In this document: positions 60,944 to 64,000 of the stretch, piece after piece
How positions within the stretch are numbered: the stretch's first letter is position 1
How the letters are laid out: each line of letters begins with the position of its first letter
Assembly (NCBI RefSeq): GCF_000527095.1
Contig: NZ_AZUN01000001.1
Span: forward strand, 2,232,001-2,296,000
Origin: Methylomicrobium lacus LW14
GTDB taxonomy: Bacteria > Pseudomonadota > Gammaproteobacteria > Methylococcales > Methylomonadaceae
Direction: 5' to 3'
Length of the DNA stretch: 64,000 nt
Made by a program: the position numbers and the translations under genes
The notes under the pieces: model-generated
Told to the model about the DNA's origin: nothing
The model's database searches: none
The model's input: only the letters and a program-made list of their open reading frames with translations

Positions 60944-61438
60944 TTGATTCGCATTGTGTTTGTTCTACTGCTGATTTTGCTTGTTTTTTTTGCTTTGCAT
61001 AAAGTACAAAAAGCGCCTTCCGCCGTAAAGGCCCGTTTTCTGCGTTACCTGATGCTCGCCGGCGGCCTCGTGGTGCTGGGGTATATGGGCATGACCAGCT
61101 GGCTCGGCGGACTGTTTGCCTTGCTCGGCCTGGCGGCGGCGTTTTTGCTCAGATTGCTGCCGTCCTTGCTGCAAAATGCGCCCTATCTGCATCAAATCTG
61201 GATGGCCTGGCAACGCTCGCAGCGGGGGCAATCTCAGCAACAGGAAACCCGGCATACGTCCGGCAAAATGACCGCGGAGGAAGCTTACGAGATTTTGGGA
61301 TTGAAAATAGGCGCAAGCGACAAGGAAGTCATCGAGGCACATCGCCGGCTGATGCAAAAAATTCATCCGGACCGGGGCGGCTCCGATTATCTGGCCGCAA
61401 AAATCAATCTGGCCAAAAAGACACTATTAGAAAGATAA
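60944..61438 (+). CDS. Membrane-anchored J-domain protein
   Basis: A 164-residue protein starting at a TTG (GGAG upstream). Two hydrophobic helices (residues about 4-16 and 32-66) are followed by a C-terminal J-domain of about 55 residues: MTAEEAYEILGLKIGASDKEVIEAHRRLMQKIHPDRGGSDYL. The HPD motif that stimulates DnaK is intact. This layout resembles the small TIM14-like/DnaJ membrane proteins. The gene lies 5 bp upstream of the nlpD-like gene. Confidence 0.88.
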   Translation: MIRIVFVLLLILLVFFALHKVQKAPSAVKARFLRYLMLAGGLVVLGYMGMTSWLGGLFALLGLAAAFLLRLLPSLLQNAPYLHQIWMAWQRSQRGQSQQQETRHTSGKMTAEEAYEILGLKIGASDKEVIEAHRRLMQKIHPDRGGSDYLAAKINLAKKTLLER

Positions 61439-61443
61439 GTGCC

Positions 61444-62268
61444 ATGCCAAATGTTTGTCGAAGCGCCGTGTTGATGTCGGTTGCGGTTTTGGCTGCGATC
61501 ACGGCCGGCTGTACCGAACGCGTGGATTTAGCGCCGGTACTGTCCGGCCATCAACATATCAACGATGCCTATCCGGATGAGCCCTATCCAGATGATTCCT
61601 ATCCGCCGCCGGTGACGAGCGGCTATGTTCCACCACAGCAGCGCCAGCAGAAAATGCCGCCTGCGCCGCCCCATCCTTACCCGAAGGCATCGATCCCGGT
61701 GAAACGGGAAGCGCCGGCAGCCAGGCCTGATCCCGTCATGCCGGCCGAGAGGAATGAAGCCAAGCGCAAGCCCAAAACAATTGCTTCTGCGCTAACGGCC
61801 AAAAAAAGTATAATGCCAAAGACCGAGCCGGAAAAACCGGCTCGGAAAGCCACGGCACACGAAAAAAAGCCAAGCCGAACCCTTGCGAAAAATGATCATG
61901 CCGATTTGAACTTCGGCTGGCCGTTGGCCGGCAACATTTTGAAGAGCTATACCCAGACCGGCAAAAAAGGCATCCGCATCGCCGGCAAAAAAGGGCAAAC
62001 GGTACGGGCCGCCGAGGCCGGAAAGGTCGTCTATAGCGGACAGGGATTGATCGGATATGGTAATCTGCTTATCATAAAGCATAATAGTCAGTATTTGACC
62101 GCTTATGCGAATAACAGCGCCTTATTGGCCAAGGAGGGTGACGTTGTCGAGAAGGGACAAGGGATCGCCACGGTTGGCGCGAGCGCCGCGCAAAAAGCCA
62201 TGCTGCATTTTGAAATTCGCAAACAGGGTAAGTCGGTCAATCCGCTTACATTATTACCGAAGCTATGA
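61444..62268 (+). CDS. nlpD: NlpD-like lipoprotein with degenerate LytM domain
   Basis: A 274-residue lipoprotein (lipobox AITAGC). Then comes a long Pro/Lys-rich linker with no visible LysM domain, and a C-terminal LytM domain (residues about 155-270). The catalytic residues are lost: KKGIRIAG replaces HxGxDIA and MLHFEIR replaces HxHFEIR. This matches NlpD-type activators of the amidase AmiC, which are enzymatically inactive. The nlpD-rpoS gene order is conserved in gammaproteobacteria, which supports the name. An rpoS promoter is often inside nlpD, but I could not locate it. Confidence 0.85.
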   Translation: MPNVCRSAVLMSVAVLAAITAGCTERVDLAPVLSGHQHINDAYPDEPYPDDSYPPPVTSGYVPPQQRQQKMPPAPPHPYPKASIPVKREAPAARPDPVMPAERNEAKRKPKTIASALTAKKSIMPKTEPEKPARKATAHEKKPSRTLAKNDHADLNFGWPLAGNILKSYTQTGKKGIRIAGKKGQTVRAAEAGKVVYSGQGLIGYGNLLIIKHNSQYLTAYANNSALLAKEGDVVEKGQGIATVGASAAQKAMLHFEIRKQGKSVNPLTLLPKL

Positions 62269-62310
62269 CGATACTGTTGAATGATCAAGCGAAGCGTCAG
62301 GGGGAATAAG

Positions 62311-63306
62311 ATGAAAAAAGAGATAGTAGAGCCCGCTGATGATGACATCGGCCCACCGTTTGAAGATGCAGAGGATGAGGAGCTGTTTTTAGCGGAAGAG
62401 TTCGAGGAAGCGGACGATGTGATCGACGAGATAGACATCGAAAGTGAAGTCCAGACGCTCAAAGCCCGCGATGACAATTTCGACGCGACTCGCGTCTATC
62501 TGAACGATCTCGGCCGCTCGAAACTCTTATCGGCCGACCAGGAAAAACTATACGGCGCCAAAGCCTTACGCGGCGACCCCGAGGCCCGCAAGGTCATGAT
62601 CGAAAGCAATCTGCGCCTGGTCGTGAAGATTTCCCGCCGTTATCTCAACCGGGGACTGCCGCTGCTCGATTTGATCGAGGAAGGCAATCTCGGCTTGATT
62701 CGCGCGGTCGAAAAGTTCGATCCGGACCGCGGCTTCCGTTTTTCGACCTATGCGACCTGGTGGATACGGCAAACGATCGAACGCGCGATCATGAATCAGA
62801 CCCGCACGATCCGTCTGCCGATTCATATCGTAAAGGAAATGAACACGTATCTGAAGGCGCAGCGCCATCTGCAACAGACGCTCGATCACGATCCGAGCGC
62901 CGAGGAAATTGCGCAATTTATGGATAAACCGGCCTATAAGGTCGAGAAGATGCTCAAATTGAACGAACGTGTTACCTCGATCGATGTGCCGTGCAGCAAG
63001 GATGTCGATAAGCCGATGGTCGAGACGATTTCGGATGAAGACAGCCCGTCGGCCGCCGACCGCATCCAGGAAGACGGCATCCGCCAGAGCGTTTCCGGCT
63101 GGGTCTATCAATTGCCGGAAAAGCAGCGCGAAGTGATCTGCCGGCGCTATGGGCTCTGCGGCTATGAGGCCGAAACACTCGAACAGGTCGCACTGGAATT
63201 GAGCGTGACCCGCGAGCGTGTGCGGCAGATTCAGATGGACGGATTGAAACGCTTAAAAGAGATCCTGCATGTGAACGGCTATTCGTTCGAAACGATCTTC
63301 AATTGA
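62311..63306 (+). CDS. rpoS: RNA polymerase sigma factor RpoS
   Basis: A 331-residue sigma-70 family protein from the ATG at 62311, which has CAGGGGGAATAAG upstream. An in-frame ATG at 62281 has no ribosome-binding site. It has an acidic N-terminus, region 1.2 (RVYLNDLGRSKLLSADQE), region 2 (SNLRLVVKISRRYLNRGLPLLDLIEEGNLGLIRAVEKFDPDRGFRFSTYATWWIRQ), region 3 (RTIRLPIHIVKEMN) and region 4 with the helix-turn-helix LEQVALELSVTRERVRQIQ. It directs stationary-phase and stress transcription. Confidence 0.95.
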   Translation: MKKEIVEPADDDIGPPFEDAEDEELFLAEEFEEADDVIDEIDIESEVQTLKARDDNFDATRVYLNDLGRSKLLSADQEKLYGAKALRGDPEARKVMIESNLRLVVKISRRYLNRGLPLLDLIEEGNLGLIRAVEKFDPDRGFRFSTYATWWIRQTIERAIMNQTRTIRLPIHIVKEMNTYLKAQRHLQQTLDHDPSAEEIAQFMDKPAYKVEKMLKLNERVTSIDVPCSKDVDKPMVETISDEDSPSAADRIQEDGIRQSVSGWVYQLPEKQREVICRRYGLCGYEAETLEQVALELSVTRERVRQIQMDGLKRLKEILHVNGYSFETIFN

Positions 63307-63659
63307 ACTGGCGGCCGGTTGGGATTGGGTTCCCGGACGCCCCCTCGTCGCTCCGGCGCAGAGCGCCGCCACCCCTGGCATAGAATGCTTCAAGGCATAA
63401 GATCGGAGCGGATCGACAGGCTTGCCGAATCCCTGTTTGCGGGGCTCAAGCACAGCCTTTTGCCCGTCACCCACTCAGTTTAAAAGCTGGAAGCCGCCGT
63501 GCGGCTTTATCACCGAAAACGATCTTCCGGCGTTGCATTGCAATCGCCTGCCGCGGTTCGCGTCACCCGAACGCGCTCAACGATTGACAACGCTAAGCCA
63601 TCGCGTTATAAACCCCAAAAGTCTCAGTTGATTTTTTCATTAACCGTCAAGGGGGGGTC
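63307..63659. other. Intergenic region after rpoS
   Basis: These 353 bp contain no convincing gene. The hairpin AAGCCGC/GCGGCTT (63491-63497, 63501-63507) followed by TAT may be a weak terminator. Just before the next gene is a G7 run (63651-63657) that forms its ribosome-binding site. Confidence 0.5.
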
Positions 63660-64000
63660 ATGGCAATCAAACACAATGCTTCACAAGGCTCAAGACACGC
63701 TCGCCAATCCGGATCGCACGCTTGCGCGTTTTGCACGATCATCCCGCCGCATATGACCGACCACATCCTCAAGCACGGCGATGAAGCCATGCGCGACTTG
63801 ACCATGGAAACGATGCGAATGACCGAACAGTTCCGGGGCATCCGGGGCATCATGGGCAGCATGCCGGCGCTTGCGGTTTCGACCGGAGAGAAACGGCGCA
63901 CCGTTTATGATGCGAAGCAAGGCGTAACGCTGCCCGGCCGCCTGGTGCGCGGAGAGGGCGGACGGGCCAAGCGGGACATCGCGGTCAACGAGGCCTATGA
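63660..64000 (+). CDS. Protealysin-like M4 metalloprotease, N-terminal propeptide (3' end outside window)
   Basis: About 113 residues are visible. The segment CAFCTIIPPHMTDHILKHGDEAMRD is the typical start of the protealysin-type propeptide, which has the PPxxL motif and no signal peptide. It continues through RRTVYDAKQGVTLPGRLVRGEGG and DIAVNEAY, the beginning of the mature thermolysin-like domain. The HExxH zinc site would lie beyond the right edge. This family forms active proteases after propeptide removal. The gene begins after a GGGGGGG ribosome-binding site. Confidence 0.82.
   Translation, partial: MAIKHNASQGSRHARQSGSHACAFCTIIPPHMTDHILKHGDEAMRDLTMETMRMTEQFRGIRGIMGSMPALAVSTGEKRRTVYDAKQGVTLPGRLVRGEGGRAKRDIAVNEAY

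Noticed and set aside
1..64000. tRNA, rRNA or transposase genes
   Set aside because: I looked for T-loop motifs, rRNA signatures and transposase motifs on both strands and found none that hold up.

Overview
The window reads as chromosomal DNA from a gammaproteobacterium, most likely a methane- or methanol-oxidising member of the Methylococcales. The gammaproteobacterial signs are the pairs dksA-gluQ and nlpD-rpoS, plus rof, moeA-mobB and rpsF-rpsR-rplI. The one-carbon signs are two tandem genes for tetrahydromethanopterin-dependent methylene dehydrogenase (MtdB type) and a 5-formyl-THF cyclo-ligase. There is also an unusual number of exported copper proteins: three two-domain multicopper oxidases and a cupredoxin-propeller fusion. 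I could not identify the species. I found no rRNA, tRNA, CRISPR array, phage or transposase.

Layout. 1-3957: an EmrB-OMF-EmrA tripartite drug exporter on the minus strand, cut by the left edge. 4170-5185: an AT-rich tandem array of small membrane-protein genes with related N-termini. 5480-10348: a minus-strand copper/redox cluster (cupin, cytochrome c, cupredoxin-YVTN propeller, small laccase) with a divergent Cys-rich regulator. 10426-22466: housekeeping genes (trmL, glgP, ilvBHC, a YjdF-like protein, a LOG protein, gluQ, dksA, an aminotransferase, a rhodanese). 22516-26866: a secreted propeller protein, then rpsF-rpsR-DUF2232-rplI. 27014-32088: mtdB paralogues, 5-FCL, nspC and a quinone oxidoreductase.

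32089-32520 has no protein gene but carries what looks like a complete sigma-54/NtrC-type small RNA gene. 32520-35402: three exported proteins (thioredoxin-like, BNR lipoprotein, outer-membrane barrel). 35824-40344: DegQ, SIMPL protein, Rof, and two adjacent two-domain multicopper oxidases whose copper ligands are lost in opposite halves. 40905-43753: GNAT-nitrilase and SPOR/M23 pairs. 44008-47496: two tandem secreted PD40 propeller paralogues. 47817-51710: a membrane-embedded spermidine-synthase-like protein and two isoaspartyl methyltransferases. 51949-57998: gcvH-dgkA-adoK-mazG, a GH17-like enzyme, a D,D-carboxypeptidase and an NlpE-like protein. 58184-63306: a membrane protein, a cluster of DnaA boxes, moeA-mobB, a J-domain protein and nlpD-rpoS. 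The right edge cuts a protealysin-type metalloprotease gene.

The two most unusual items are the reciprocally degenerate multicopper oxidase pair (38389-40344) and the putative sigma-54-dependent small RNA (about 32121-32209, minus strand). All functions are inferred from reading the sequence; no database search was possible.
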